A DNA stretch of 64,000 nucleotides from Kitasatospora sp. DSM 101779 (GCF_025655475.1 NZ_JAHTIK010000001.1:2368628-2432627), one strand, 5' to 3'; shown: positions 8,692 through 18,414, counted from the first letter of the stretch. The notes: generated by a model from the letters alone, not told the origin. Program-made: numbers and translations.

Positions 8692-9381
8692 ATGGAGAGC
8701 AAGCAGCGGGTCGTCCGAAGGAACATGCTGCTGTCCAGACTGCTGAACGCGTCGGCCGGGGTGGCCCTGGCGCTGCTGGCCTACAGCGTGATCCGCGACA
8801 ACCTGTCGGCCCACCTCCAGGACACCTGGCCGTGGAAGCTGCGGCTCCTGGACGTCCAGAGCGCGACCACGGCCGCCCTGGCCGCGCTGGGGGCGTCCCT
8901 GGCCCGCGCCCAGTACGCCAGGACCGTCAAGCCCGTGCTCGGGCACTCCGGACGGGCCGTGGACGGCATGGCGCCGTTCGACCAGCGGGCCTGGGCCTGC
9001 AGCCTGACGAACGCGGGCCAGGACGTCGCGGTCCTCTCCGACATCAGCTACCTGGTCACGTTCCTGCCTGCCGCCCCCGATGCCCCGCCCCGCGCGCCCG
9101 GCACCTGGGGCACCGCCCTGCAAGCGGTCGACGCGATCGTCGCCGAGGGCCTGGAGATGCGGAAGGACTTCATGCTCACGGTCATCACGGCGGGCAGCGC
9201 ACTCCCGGCCCAGGGGATGAAGTTCCTGGGATGGTTCACCGAGAAGGCCATGCGCACCGTCGACGAGGTCTACATCCGCGTCCGCGTCGTCGACCGGGTC
9301 GGCGACACCCACGAGCGGATCATCGCCTGCCTCAAGGCCGCCGACCGCACCCCGGCCCACACGGACCCGGAGCTCTCCTGA
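8692..9381 (+). CDS. Hypothetical membrane-anchored protein
   Basis: 229 aa starting at ATG 8692 after a strong GGGGGGAA site. A hydrophobic segment lies at about residues 14-33 (LLNASAGVALALLAYSVI) and a weaker one at about 55-70. The remainder is a soluble domain containing WACSLTNAGQDVAVLSDISY, which looks like an immunoglobulin-like or beta-sandwich stretch. I do not recognise the family. It stands alone between two transporter genes. Confidence 0.55.
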   Translation: MESKQRVVRRNMLLSRLLNASAGVALALLAYSVIRDNLSAHLQDTWPWKLRLLDVQSATTAALAALGASLARAQYARTVKPVLGHSGRAVDGMAPFDQRAWACSLTNAGQDVAVLSDISYLVTFLPAAPDAPPRAPGTWGTALQAVDAIVAEGLEMRKDFMLTVITAGSALPAQGMKFLGWFTEKAMRTVDEVYIRVRVVDRVGDTHERIIACLKAADRTPAHTDPELS

Positions 9382-9859
9382 CCATCCGCCCCGGTGCGTC
9401 CCCGGCCGGCCCCAAACGCGGAGGCCCGGGGCCAGGCCTGCGGTCCGCGTCCGACGTCCGGTCGCCCGAAGACGGTGACGGAACAGATACGCCGGGTCCC
9501 CGTCGAGAGCCGAGCAAGGCGCGTTGCAGTCAGCCGTGGTTGTCGAACGCCGCACACGTCGCCGCGTCGCTGAGGTTGAGATGTTCATCCGCGCGCGGAG
9601 CGTGTGGCCCCCAGGCGGTCCCCAAGAGTGGGGCTCAGCCGCGGTCTCCCTCCGGACCACCCCCAGACCTCGGCGCCAACTCCGGCCACGCGAGAAACAC
9701 ACCAACCCGCGCACAGATACCCGGCCAACGGCTCTCCGAAGGTGCCCGCTCCAGCCACAACACCCCGTACCAGCGACGCCTGCGCGCTGAGTTGCTCCGC
9801 AAGCCTGGGCGAGCACTTCCCAGGACGCCGGGTAGCACCGCACGTCGGCCCTCCGCACC
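9382..9859. other. Non-coding gap
   Basis: No convincing gene on either strand. At 9519-9547 lies a 29-base stretch (starting GCGCGTTGCAGTCAGC) matching 25 of 29 bases of 48719-48747, just after the AICE integrase. This may be a trace of an earlier element or chance. Confidence 0.4.
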
Positions 9860-11083
9860 TCAGGAGTGGTGCACCCCTGGCTGGAGTCGGGCGTCATGGG
9901 CGAAAGGACGAGCGATCACCAGCGGTAGGAGGGCCAGGACTGCGGGAATCGCGAATGCGAGACGGAAGTGGCCGCTGGAGCCGATGAGCCCGCTTGCGGC
10001 CGCCCCGCTGATGACGCCCAGGTAGTTGAAGAGGTTCAGGCGGGCGAGGATGGCTTCGGCGGCATCCGGTTGCAGCCGCCCGGCGGTGGCGAGACACAGC
10101 GGGGTGAACGCGGAGACGCCCAGGCCCACGAACCAGGCTGCCGCAATCGCGTACGGCCAGCCGGGGGCCCCGGCCAGCGCGGCCAGGGCGGTGGCGGCGA
10201 CCAGCGCGGCGGCGCGGATCACCGCGGCCGGCCCCGTCCTGCGGATCAGGTGGTCAGCGCAGGCTCGTCCGGTGATGGTGCCCGCCTGGTACGCCGCGTA
10301 GGCCAGGGGAGCCGTCGGCAAGGAGGCGGCGAGGACCTGGTGGAGGTAGACGGTCGACCAGGCCGAGACCGTGGAGTCGATGACGTACGCGACGAGGAGG
10401 ACCAGGCCGAACGGGACGAGCTTGGCCCACATCCTCCGGCCGAGCGGCACTGCGGCGATCGCGGACGGTGTGCCGGGTGCCGCCGTGTCCGCAATCGGGT
10501 GGGAGCGGATGGTCAGGGCGAGAGCGAGAACGAGGGCAGCCTGAGCGGTCAGGATCTGCTCGGGCGGCCTGCCGAGGCGAGCCATGCCCGCCGTCAGGAG
10601 GGCCGCGGCAACGCCCCCCACGCTCCAGAGGGCGTAGAACGACGAGAAGATGCTGCGCCCGTACGCACGCTCCACCGCCGCGGCCCGGGTGTTCACGGAG
10701 ACGTCGATGCCGCCCAGGGCCATTCCGAACAGCAGGTAGGCGACGGTGACGCTTGCCTGACCGGGCGCCCATCCGATCAGCAGCAGGGCGGTGGCAGTCG
10801 CCGCAGCGGCGCAGCGCATGGCGGCGACCGCGCCCACACGGCGGATCGCAGCCAACCCGGCGAAACTGCCGGCGCCTGCGGCAAGTGCGACGGTGACCAT
10901 CAGCACAGTGGTCACCAGCGACGACAGCCCGAGATGCTGCTGGATGCCCGGCACAGTGGTGAACACCGCCGCCACGGCGGCGCCCTGGGCGGCGAACGCG
11001 GTTGCCGTGACTCGTCGGGCGCCCGCGAGCGGGCCTCTTCGTCGGTCGTCCGCCGGCACCGCAGCCTGCAGGAAGAGAGTCAT
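9860..11083 (-). CDS. MFS transporter
   Basis: 407 aa, twelve hydrophobic segments, no recognisable extra domain. ATG at 11083 was chosen because it begins just before TM1 (GARRVTATAFAAQGAAVAAVF); the frame continues upstream but overlaps the regulator promoter region. The composition (TVPGIQQHLGLSS, GIDVSVNTRAAAVE) resembles the FucP/YbjJ-like branch of MFS permeases. It is divergent from an AraC-family regulator 204 bases away, so regulation by that protein is likely. Substrate unknown. Confidence 0.75.
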   Translation of the reverse strand: MTLFLQAAVPADDRRRGPLAGARRVTATAFAAQGAAVAAVFTTVPGIQQHLGLSSLVTTVLMVTVALAAGAGSFAGLAAIRRVGAVAAMRCAAAATATALLLIGWAPGQASVTVAYLLFGMALGGIDVSVNTRAAAVERAYGRSIFSSFYALWSVGGVAAALLTAGMARLGRPPEQILTAQAALVLALALTIRSHPIADTAAPGTPSAIAAVPLGRRMWAKLVPFGLVLLVAYVIDSTVSAWSTVYLHQVLAASLPTAPLAYAAYQAGTITGRACADHLIRRTGPAAVIRAAALVAATALAALAGAPGWPYAIAAAWFVGLGVSAFTPLCLATAGRLQPDAAEAILARLNLFNYLGVISGAAASGLIGSSGHFRLAFAIPAVLALLPLVIARPFAHDARLQPGVHHS

Positions 11084-11287
11084 GGCGCGCCTGACTGCCG
11101 GGCGCTCGATGGGCACCGGCGCATCTCGATGGATCGGATTGCCGCAACCGTACGGAGCGGATCGGGCCGGAGTCAGGGCGCCGGGGGCCAGGTGGCGGAC
11201 TCCAGCGGCCACCACGCGAACCGGCAGTGTCCGCCCGTCTACAGTGGTCCTACTGGCCCTGTCCAGGCCCTGGTGAGAGAGACCGCG

Positions 11288-12376
11288 ATGCCCGATATCC
11301 CCGGCCCGGCGAGTCCTCCGGGAAACAGCCGCAGCACCTCGGCGACCATTCCGCCGAACATCCTGCGCTCCCTCTCGGTGGTCGCCGGCGAGGACGGTGT
11401 CGACCTGCGGCCCGAACTGGCCCGGGTCGGCCTGGAGGAGGCTGTGATGCGGTCCGCCGCCCTGCGGGTCTCCTACCGCCAGGGCAGCACTGTCATCCGC
11501 CGCGCACTGGAGCTGACCGGGGACGAACGTCTGGGCCTGCGGGTGGGCTCGGCGCAGCACCTGACCGCGTGGGGACTGCTCGGCTTCGCGCTGATGGCCT
11601 GCGACACCCTGGAGCACGCGATCAGGACCGGAGTGAAGTACCAGAATCTGTCCGGGGCGATGATGGCCTGGTCAGCGGGGGCGGAGGAGGACGGCTTCGT
11701 GCTGCGAGCGAGGCTGCCCGACCCCGCTCTCGACCCGGGAGTGGGTGTCTTCCTGACCGAGGAGGCGTTCTCCAGTGTCGTCACGCTGACCCGCCTGATC
11801 GTCGGCCCGGCCTTCGCGCCGAGCCGGGTCGCGTTCGTCTATCACGCCCCGCGTGACATCACCCCTTTCAGCGACCTGTTCGCCTGCCCAGTGGGCTTCG
11901 GGGCGCAGGACAACCGCTACGTCGTCCATCCGGCGTGGGCTCGCACCGTGATGCCGGGCCGCGACCCGGTCATCCTCGCCTCGGTGCTCGAACTGTTGGA
12001 CGCTCAGGTGGCTGCCCGTCGCGACCAGCAGGAGTTGCTCGAAGTACTGGAGGTCTCGATCGCGCAGGGCCTCCCGTCGGTGCCGTCCTTCGCCGAGCAG
12101 GCGCGTCGGCACGCGGCCAGCGAGCGCACCCTGCGCCGGCGCCTGGCCGACTGCGGCACCACCTACGAGGCGATCGTCGACGGGGTACGACGCGAACGGG
12201 TCGAACAGCTGCTGCGGCGTTCGGAACCGACCTTGCGCGATGTCGCGCACCAGGCCGGTTTCTCCGACGAACGCGCCCTTCGTCGCGCCGTGCGCCGCTG
12301 GCACGGGGTGGCCCCGCTGGAGTTGCGCAGGCGGTTCGAGCGGTCCGAGGGGCCCGGCGGCGTCAGCGGGAGGTGA
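11288..12376 (+). CDS. AraC-family transcriptional regulator (OruR-like)
   Basis: 362 aa. The N-terminal ~190 residues match the 'arabinose-binding-like' domain found in OruR/ArgR-type AraC regulators (AWGLLGFALMACDTLEHAI). The C-terminal ~100 residues hold two helix-turn-helix motifs (FAEQARRHAASERTLRRRL and LRDVAHQAGFSDERALRRA). ATG 11288 follows GAGAGA. It is divergent from the MFS gene and ends inside the 3' end of the convergent haemolysin-III-like gene (14-base overlap). It probably controls the neighbouring transporter and/or the catabolic operon. Confidence 0.85.
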   Translation: MPDIPGPASPPGNSRSTSATIPPNILRSLSVVAGEDGVDLRPELARVGLEEAVMRSAALRVSYRQGSTVIRRALELTGDERLGLRVGSAQHLTAWGLLGFALMACDTLEHAIRTGVKYQNLSGAMMAWSAGAEEDGFVLRARLPDPALDPGVGVFLTEEAFSSVVTLTRLIVGPAFAPSRVAFVYHAPRDITPFSDLFACPVGFGAQDNRYVVHPAWARTVMPGRDPVILASVLELLDAQVAARRDQQELLEVLEVSIAQGLPSVPSFAEQARRHAASERTLRRRLADCGTTYEAIVDGVRRERVEQLLRRSEPTLRDVAHQAGFSDERALRRAVRRWHGVAPLELRRRFERSEGPGGVSGR

Positions 12377-13037
12377 GCAGGCCGATGGCGGCGGCGTGCG
12401 CCGCGAACGCGGCGGTTGTCAGGGCGTGGAACACCTCGTGGAAGCCGAACCAGGCCGGTGACAGGTTGGGGCGTTTGCGGGCGTACACGATGCCGCCCGC
12501 ACTGTAGAGCAGGCCCCCGGCCAGGACGAGGGCGAGCACAACGGGCCGACCGCTGTGGGCGAAGTCCGGGATGAACAACAGCACGGTCCAGCCGACCGCG
12601 AGGTAGACGGGTGCGGAGAGCCACCGGGGGGCGGCGGGCCACAGCCACTGGAGTGCGGTGCCCACCGCCGCCGCGCCCCAGACCGTCCAGAGCAGGTCCC
12701 TGTCTGCCGGTGGTGGCAGCAGCAGGACCGCCAGCGGGGTGTAGGTCCCGGCGATGACCAGGAAGATGTTGGCGTGGTCGAGGCGGCGCAGTGCCTCTTC
12801 TGTGGCGCGGGTCCATCGGCCGGTGTGGTACGCGGCGCTGGTGGTGAACAGAAGCGTGGCGGTGAGGGTGAAGACCGCGCAGGCCGCTCGGCCCCGGCCG
12901 TCGGGAGCGGTGGCGGTGAGGGTGAGGCCGGCGGCCAGGGCGAGCGGGGCGGTCGCGGCATGCAGGACGCCGCGAAGCCTCGGCCGCTCCTCGACTGGCG
13001 CATCCAGCTGTACGGGATGGGCAAGGTGGTGGGTCAT
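12363..13037 (-). CDS. Haemolysin III / PAQR-family membrane protein
   Basis: 224 aa with seven predicted membrane helices. The PAQR metal-site residues are visible: SAAYHT (after TM2), LDHANIFLVIAGTYTPL, and the C-terminal FHEVFHALTTAAFAAH. Bacterial members such as TrhA/YqfA affect membrane homeostasis; haemolysis is not generally established. It starts nine bases after the ALDH stop and so is likely the last gene of the catabolic operon. Confidence 0.88.
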   Translation of the reverse strand: MTHHLAHPVQLDAPVEERPRLRGVLHAATAPLALAAGLTLTATAPDGRGRAACAVFTLTATLLFTTSAAYHTGRWTRATEEALRRLDHANIFLVIAGTYTPLAVLLLPPPADRDLLWTVWGAAAVGTALQWLWPAAPRWLSAPVYLAVGWTVLLFIPDFAHSGRPVVLALVLAGGLLYSAGGIVYARKRPNLSPAWFGFHEVFHALTTAAFAAHAAAIGLLTSR

Positions 13038-13046
13038 GGTCGGCTT

Positions 13047-14474
13047 TCAGTGGGTGCGGATCCAGATGGTCTTCTCCCTGGTCCACTGGGCGAAGGCCGC
13101 GGTGGACTTCTCCGCACCGCCGAATCCGGACTGCTTCCAGCCGCCGAACGGAGTGCTGAGGTCCCCTTCGCTGTAGGCGTTCACGGAGACCACGCCGGCC
13201 TGGACGTCTCGCGACAGGCGCAGTGCGGTATCGAGGTCGCGGGTCCACACGGAGGCTGCGAGCCCGTACTCGGTGGCATTGGCCAGGCGGATCGCCTCGG
13301 CTTCGGTGGTGAAGGTCTGGACTGTGACGACCGGTCCGAAGAGTTCCTGCGTCAGCACGTCGCTGGCGACGGGGGCTCCGGTGACGATGGTGGGCGGATA
13401 GTAGGCGCCGGCGCCGGGCAGACCGCCGGGAAGGCCCGCGGTGTGGATGTGCGCGCCGGCCGCGGCGGCGGCGTCCACGGCGCCGGCGACGCGGTCACGC
13501 GCAGCGTGGCTGATCAGGGGACCGATGCGGGTCTCCGGTTCGGAGGGGTCGCCGATGACCAGCGACTCGGCGGCGGCGACGAACCGGGCCAGGACCTCTT
13601 CGGCGATGTCCTGGTGGATCAGGACGCGCGAGCCGGCCGTACAGTTCTGACCCATCGTCAAAAATGCTGCTTCGATCATGTCGTCGATGAGCTCGTCGCC
13701 GAAGCCGAGCGCGTCGGCCATGAGGATCTGGGGGCTCTTTCCGCCCATCTCCAACGAGACGCGTTTGAAATTGGTCTGCGCGGCGTCGGTCAGGATACGG
13801 CGCCCGACGGCACTGGAGCCGGTGAAGGACAGCGCCCCCACCAGTGGATCGCGGGCCAGAGCCGTGCCGGCGACCGGCCCGTGACCGGGCAGCACCGTCA
13901 GCACCCCTTCCGGCAGACCGGCCTCAGCGGCGAGGCGCGCCAGATGCAGCGCCGAGCGCGGTGTCGCCTCGGCCGGCTTGATCAGAAGGCAGTTGCCGGC
14001 GGCGAGGGCGGGCCCGACCTTCCAGGCGGCCATGGCCAGCGGGTAGTTCCACGGCAGGATCGCCGCGACCACCCCGACCGGCTCTCGGCTGATCAACCCG
14101 AGGTGGTCCCGGCCGGTGGGTGCGAGACGGCCGAAGAGTTTGTCGGCCGCCTCGGCGAACCAGCGGATCGACTCGATCGCACCGGGCACGTCGCCCGTGC
14201 GGCACTCGGTGATCGGCTTGCCCGCGTCCGCGCTGTCCAGGCGGGCCAGCGTCTCGGCGTCTCGTTCCATCAGGTCGGCGAGCCGCAGCAGCACCGATGC
14301 CCGTTCCCTCGGCGGCCGTCGGGACCACGACCCGCTCTCGAAGACCCGCTGGGCTCGCTCGGCCGCCTCGGCGACCTGGCGGGTGTTCGCAGCGGGCAGT
14401 GCGGTGATCAGCTCTCCGGTCGCCGGGTTGGTCACCCGCAGCACCGACCGGCCGGTCGCATCCGTCACGGTCAT
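13047..14474 (-). CDS. NAD(P)-dependent aldehyde dehydrogenase
   Basis: 475 aa, normal ALDH length. Cofactor region ILPWNYPLAMAAWKVG and GNCLLIKPAEATP, general base Glu in LEMGGKSPQI, and nucleophile Cys in MGQNCTAGSR are all present, so it should be active. It oxidises an aldehyde to a carboxylic acid. Its ATG overlaps the SDR stop (ATGA). With the upstream monooxygenase and dehydrogenase it makes a logical ketone/alcohol to acid route. The GNAC-type substrate preference cannot be read from sequence. Confidence 0.9.
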   Translation of the reverse strand: MTVTDATGRSVLRVTNPATGELITALPAANTRQVAEAAERAQRVFESGSWSRRPPRERASVLLRLADLMERDAETLARLDSADAGKPITECRTGDVPGAIESIRWFAEAADKLFGRLAPTGRDHLGLISREPVGVVAAILPWNYPLAMAAWKVGPALAAGNCLLIKPAEATPRSALHLARLAAEAGLPEGVLTVLPGHGPVAGTALARDPLVGALSFTGSSAVGRRILTDAAQTNFKRVSLEMGGKSPQILMADALGFGDELIDDMIEAAFLTMGQNCTAGSRVLIHQDIAEEVLARFVAAAESLVIGDPSEPETRIGPLISHAARDRVAGAVDAAAAAGAHIHTAGLPGGLPGAGAYYPPTIVTGAPVASDVLTQELFGPVVTVQTFTTEAEAIRLANATEYGLAASVWTRDLDTALRLSRDVQAGVVSVNAYSEGDLSTPFGGWKQSGFGGAEKSTAAFAQWTREKTIWIRTH

Positions 14475-15346
14475 GCTTCCTCCACGAGTTCCCAGTGGCC
14501 GTCGACCTGACGCGCCAGCCCTCGGCTTCGCAGGTCCTCCAGGTAACGGGCCATGCCGCGCTCGCCCCGCCCACGGAAGAGCGGGAAGACCTTGGGCAGC
14601 AGGTTCGGGGCCAGCATCGCCAGCCGCACCAGAAGAGACTCCCTCGGCTTGGGATAGACCTCCAGGCGGGGCCTGTTCAGCAGACTCACCACTGCGGCCA
14701 CGACGTCGGCGGGCTGCTGGGGCGGGTCCTGGAACTGCATGGCGTTGCCGCCGTCCACGGCCTCCTGGCGGAGCATCCGGGTGTCGGTGGCGGACGGCAG
14801 CACCGACCCGGCCAAAATGCCCTTGTCCCGCAGGTCGAGAGCGATGGAGAGCATCGCGCCGCGCAGCCCGAACTTCGAGGCGGTGTAGATCGGCGTCTCG
14901 CCCAGCGGGAAGATGCCCCCGAGGGAGACCGTGGTGACCACCCGGGCGTCGCTCGACGAACGCAGCAGCGGGATGGCGATCCTTGTCGTGATCAGCGGGG
15001 AGAGCAGGTTCAGGTTGATCTCCCGTTCGATGCTCTCGATGCTGCGCACGTCGAAGCGTTCGGCGCTGGTCATGCCGACGTTGTTGACCAGGACGTCCAG
15101 GTGTCCGTAGGTGGCGGTGACCTGGTCGAACAGCCGCTGAACCGCGGCGCGGTCCAGCAGGTCGCAGGCCAGCCCGGTGTGCCCGGGGCCGGGGAGGTCG
15201 CCGGCGACCTGCTTGGCGCGGGCCGCGTCGATGTCGACCACGATGCACCGCGCGCCGCCGACGGCGAACCGGCGGCACAGGGCGCTGCCGATCCCGCCCG
15301 CACCGCCCGTGACCAGAATGACTTTGTCGCTGAAGTCGTAGCTCAT
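14471..15346 (-). CDS. Short-chain dehydrogenase/reductase
   Basis: 291 aa. Rossmann motif VTGGAGGIGSALC at the N-terminus, NNVG after beta-4, catalytic Ser in VTTVSLGG and Tyr-x-x-x-Lys in IYTASKFG. The C-terminal ~50 residues (RPRLEVYPKPRESLLVRL) are longer than in minimal SDRs and resemble SDRs that pair with flavin monooxygenases in steroid or terpenoid oxidation. It is coupled by ATGA overlaps to the monooxygenase before it and the ALDH after it. Substrate unknown. Confidence 0.88.
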   Translation of the reverse strand: MSYDFSDKVILVTGGAGGIGSALCRRFAVGGARCIVVDIDAARAKQVAGDLPGPGHTGLACDLLDRAAVQRLFDQVTATYGHLDVLVNNVGMTSAERFDVRSIESIEREINLNLLSPLITTRIAIPLLRSSSDARVVTTVSLGGIFPLGETPIYTASKFGLRGAMLSIALDLRDKGILAGSVLPSATDTRMLRQEAVDGGNAMQFQDPPQQPADVVAAVVSLLNRPRLEVYPKPRESLLVRLAMLAPNLLPKVFPLFRGRGERGMARYLEDLRSRGLARQVDGHWELVEEA

Positions 15347-16686
15347 GACTGCCCCACCGGCTGGCGGGCCGAGGCCGAGGGCGGGTTGCCGTGGGTGCGC
15401 CAGCCCATCTGACCGGCCACCTTGGCCAGGTGCTTCACGATGGCCCCGCCGTCCACATAGCCGGTGTGCCGGGGCGAGGCGACGAACTTGAGTCCGCCGG
15501 ACAGATCCGGACGGTCGTTTCGGATCAGGTCGGCGAAGCGCTGCGCGCTCGGCAGCTTGCGCTGCGTGTCCTGGATGAATCCGGCGATCAGCTGCGCCTG
15601 GGTGTCGAAGAGGTGGTACGCCCCGGAGTTCGTCTCCACGAAGCCGACGCCGAACAGCCCTCGGTGCTCGCGGGAGAACGACGACAGGTAGAGATCGGGG
15701 TGCTGCTCACTGCCGAAGTACTGCTGTGCGACCGGCACCTTGTGCACATACCCGGTCGCCAGCAGGATGAGGTCGAAGTCGTCGCGGGTGCCGTCGGTGA
15801 AGTGCACCGTCCTGCCCTCGGTACGGGCGATCCCCGGCTTGGCCGTGATGTCCCCGTGCTGGAGGTGATGGATCAGCATCGAGTTGATCGCGGGGTGCGT
15901 CTCGAACAGCTTGTGGTCGGGCTTCTGCAGGCCCAGCCGGCGCGGGTCGCCGTTGATGACGCGAAGGAGAGCACCGAAGATCCGCTGTTCCAACCACATC
16001 GGCAGTTTCGGCCCGCTCTGGGCGATCGTGTCCACGGGCCGGCCGAACAGGTGCTTGGGGATGAACCAGTAGCCGCGCCGCATGCTGATCACCGCGTGGT
16101 CGGCGGCCCGGGCCGCGTCGCAGGCGATGTCGCAGCCCGAGTTCCCGGCCCCGACGACCAACACGCGCTTGCCTCGCAGCTCGTCCGCGCTGCGGTAACC
16201 GACCGTGTGCCGTACCTCACCGGTGAAGTGACCGGGCAGGTCGGGGACGTTGGGATGCCACTGCGAGCCCGTACACACCACGACCTGCCCGTGGACGCTC
16301 TGCCGCCCGTCGGCCCGCATCACCGTCCAGCTGCCGTCCGCGTTCTTCCCGATGCTGCGGACCTCGGTGCCGAACTCGATCCGGTCCGTCAGTCCGTACG
16401 CGTCGGCGAACGACGTGAGATAGGAGAAGATCTGACGGTGCGACGGGTAGTCGGCGAAGTGGTCCGGCATCGGCCACCCGCCGAAGCCCGAAAGGGTCTT
16501 ACTGGAGATGAAGTGGGCCGACTCGTACATCGGACCACCGGGGTTGTCGATGTCCCACAGACCCCCTGGACCCGTGTGCCGCTCGATATGCGTGTAGGGG
16601 ATATTCCGCTCCGCCAGCGCCCGCGCGACCGCCAGTCCAGCAGGTCCAGCTCCGATCACACACGTGTCGTACTGGGTGTCTTCCAC
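15343..16686 (-). CDS. Flavin-containing monooxygenase (class B / Baeyer-Villiger-like)
   Basis: 447 aa from GTG 16686, which has a strong AGAGGAGG site; a longer frame exists but lacks one. FAD motif VIGAGPAGLAVARAL, NADPH motif VVGAGNSGCDIA, and the class B fingerprint FxGxxxHxxxY in HFTGEVRHTVGYR are all present, followed by LLATGYVHKVP. It should insert oxygen using NADPH and O2. It begins the four-gene operon whose SDR and ALDH could process the oxygenated product to a carboxylate. Confidence 0.88.
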   Translation of the reverse strand: MEDTQYDTCVIGAGPAGLAVARALAERNIPYTHIERHTGPGGLWDIDNPGGPMYESAHFISSKTLSGFGGWPMPDHFADYPSHRQIFSYLTSFADAYGLTDRIEFGTEVRSIGKNADGSWTVMRADGRQSVHGQVVVCTGSQWHPNVPDLPGHFTGEVRHTVGYRSADELRGKRVLVVGAGNSGCDIACDAARAADHAVISMRRGYWFIPKHLFGRPVDTIAQSGPKLPMWLEQRIFGALLRVINGDPRRLGLQKPDHKLFETHPAINSMLIHHLQHGDITAKPGIARTEGRTVHFTDGTRDDFDLILLATGYVHKVPVAQQYFGSEQHPDLYLSSFSREHRGLFGVGFVETNSGAYHLFDTQAQLIAGFIQDTQRKLPSAQRFADLIRNDRPDLSGGLKFVASPRHTGYVDGGAIVKHLAKVAGQMGWRTHGNPPSASARQPVGQS

Positions 16687-17304
16687 GGGTCCGCCTCCTC
16701 TGTCGCGATCCGCCGCCGATGAGGGAAACCTACGTACCTGCCGGTCGGCGCGAACTGGCCCGCGCGGCCACCGGGGGGACCGTAGCGGCCATGCGGTTGG
16801 CGTCCCGGGGCTTGCCCTCGCCGCCGGCCGCCTCCGCGTGAGGTCGAAGCCGGCCATGCGTCGCCGGCCTGCAGGGCCGACGGGCATCGGGCCGGCTGCC
16901 GAGGGCCTGGGGACACCTAGAGGCGCGCGTTCCTCGCTCCAGTTCACTGCGCGGTGTGTGCATCGTGAGGTTGCAGGTCACGGGTCCGGTGTACGCGGAT
17001 GTCGGCATGCTCGGACTGGTCGTGGGCGCATGGCTCGGCAGAGATCGTCGGTCAGCGGGCGACTTCGCGGTTCGTCAGGACCGGCAGGGCCCGCACCAGC
17101 GCGGTCGCCCACTTCGGGTCGGTGCGGGCACAACCACGACACCTACGGCGACCGGCGGGCGGACGCCTTCCAGGTCCTGCCGGGCACCGGGATGCGCCGC
17201 GGCGAACTGTCGAGCTGCGCCGGCTGGAGGCAGCCGGAGCCGGCGCGTGGGAGTTCGCGTGATCGACGCGGGAAGGGCCGCGCGGCCGGGGCGGTGGAGT
17301 CGGC
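16687..17304. other. Non-coding gap with a possible integrase scrap
   Basis: No intact gene in 618 bases. On the plus strand around 17135-17215 one frame reads DAFQVLPGTGMRRGELS, close to the 'GTGMRRGEL' signature around the first catalytic arginine of tyrosine recombinases, with nothing else of that protein nearby. On the minus strand near 17050-17130 a short tail reads WATALVRALPVLTNREVAR then stop. Both are best seen as debris. Confidence 0.35.
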
Positions 17305-18414
17305 TCAGGAGGTCGTTGCGGGAACGAGGTGGTCGAGTCCCTGCGCACTGCCCGTCGCGGCTTCGATCGAGCGCGGCAGCATGATGCTCTCGTAGGCGCG
17401 GACGGCGTCGTCGACGCTGGGTTCGGTGACGAGGGTTTGGGCGAGGTCGGAGCCGTCGAGCATGGCGAGATTGGCACCCTGCCCGACCGGGGGCATCAGG
17501 TGCGCGGCATCGCCGAGCAGCGTGACGCCGGGAATGTGCTCCCAGGTGTGCGGGGCGGGCAGGACGAACAGGGGCCGGTTGATGAACCCGCTGTCGCTGT
17601 TGCGCAGGATGTAGCGCAGGCTCTCGTCCCAGCCGTCAAACATCCCCAGCAGGTGCGTCCGCACGGCCCGCTGGTCGCCGAGGTCGATACCGGCAGCCAT
17701 GTGCCAGTCCTCCGGCGCGCGGAGCGCGATGTAGGCGCGGATGTGGCCGTTGCTGTTGCGCTGGGCGACCAGGGACCTGCCGGCGCCCTTCGCCAGCATG
17801 GATCCGTTGCCGACCAGCCGCGCGAGGTCGGGATGGCGGGTGTCGCAGTGGTCGAATCCGGTCTCGACGAAGGTGACACCGGTGTAGCGGGGTGTCGCGT
17901 GCGACAGGGCCGGGCGGACGCGTGACCAGGCGCCGTCGGCGCCGACCACCAGGTCGAAGTCCTCGGCGGTGCCGTCACCGAAGAGCAGCCGGCAGGTGCC
18001 GTCCGGCAACGGGGTGACCCCGGTGACGGCGCGGTCCCACCGCACCGTGCCCTCTGTGAGCGAGTCCAGGAGCAGTCCGCGCAGTTGGCCTCGGTCGATC
18101 TCCGGGCGGCCGCCGCCGGTGGACGGCCCCTGATGCGCCAGGAGTGCGGCGTCGGCGCAGTCGAGCACACGCCACTCCTCCCCTTCGGGACGGGAGAGGG
18201 CTTGGAATCGGCCGAGGAGCCCCGCCGCACGCAGGGCGGCCTGACCGGTGTCGGCGTGCAGGTCGAGGGTGCCTCCCTGCGGGCGGGCGTCGGCGGAAGC
18301 CTCTCGTTCGAAAACGGTGACGGAGCGGCCGTGTTGCTGCAGGACTCGGGCGCAGGTGAGGCCACCGAGGCCGGCGCCGACAATCGCGATGCGGGGATCA
18401 CGAGCAGAGTTCAT
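17305..18414 (-). CDS. FAD-dependent monooxygenase (TetX-like)
   Basis: 369 aa, group A flavoprotein hydroxylase length. FAD motif IAIVGAGLGGLTCARVL at the N-terminus, DG motif VVGADGAWSRVR near the middle, and GD motif LLGDAAHLMPPVGQGAN near residue 295. TetX-like members hydroxylate tetracyclines or related aromatics; here the substrate is unknown. ATG 18414 sits just before the FAD motif. Divergent from a TetR gene, with a candidate operator between them, so derepression by a small aromatic ligand is a reasonable model. Confidence 0.87.
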   Translation of the reverse strand: MNSARDPRIAIVGAGLGGLTCARVLQQHGRSVTVFEREASADARPQGGTLDLHADTGQAALRAAGLLGRFQALSRPEGEEWRVLDCADAALLAHQGPSTGGGRPEIDRGQLRGLLLDSLTEGTVRWDRAVTGVTPLPDGTCRLLFGDGTAEDFDLVVGADGAWSRVRPALSHATPRYTGVTFVETGFDHCDTRHPDLARLVGNGSMLAKGAGRSLVAQRNSNGHIRAYIALRAPEDWHMAAGIDLGDQRAVRTHLLGMFDGWDESLRYILRNSDSGFINRPLFVLPAPHTWEHIPGVTLLGDAAHLMPPVGQGANLAMLDGSDLAQTLVTEPSVDDAVRAYESIMLPRSIEAATGSAQGLDHLVPATTS

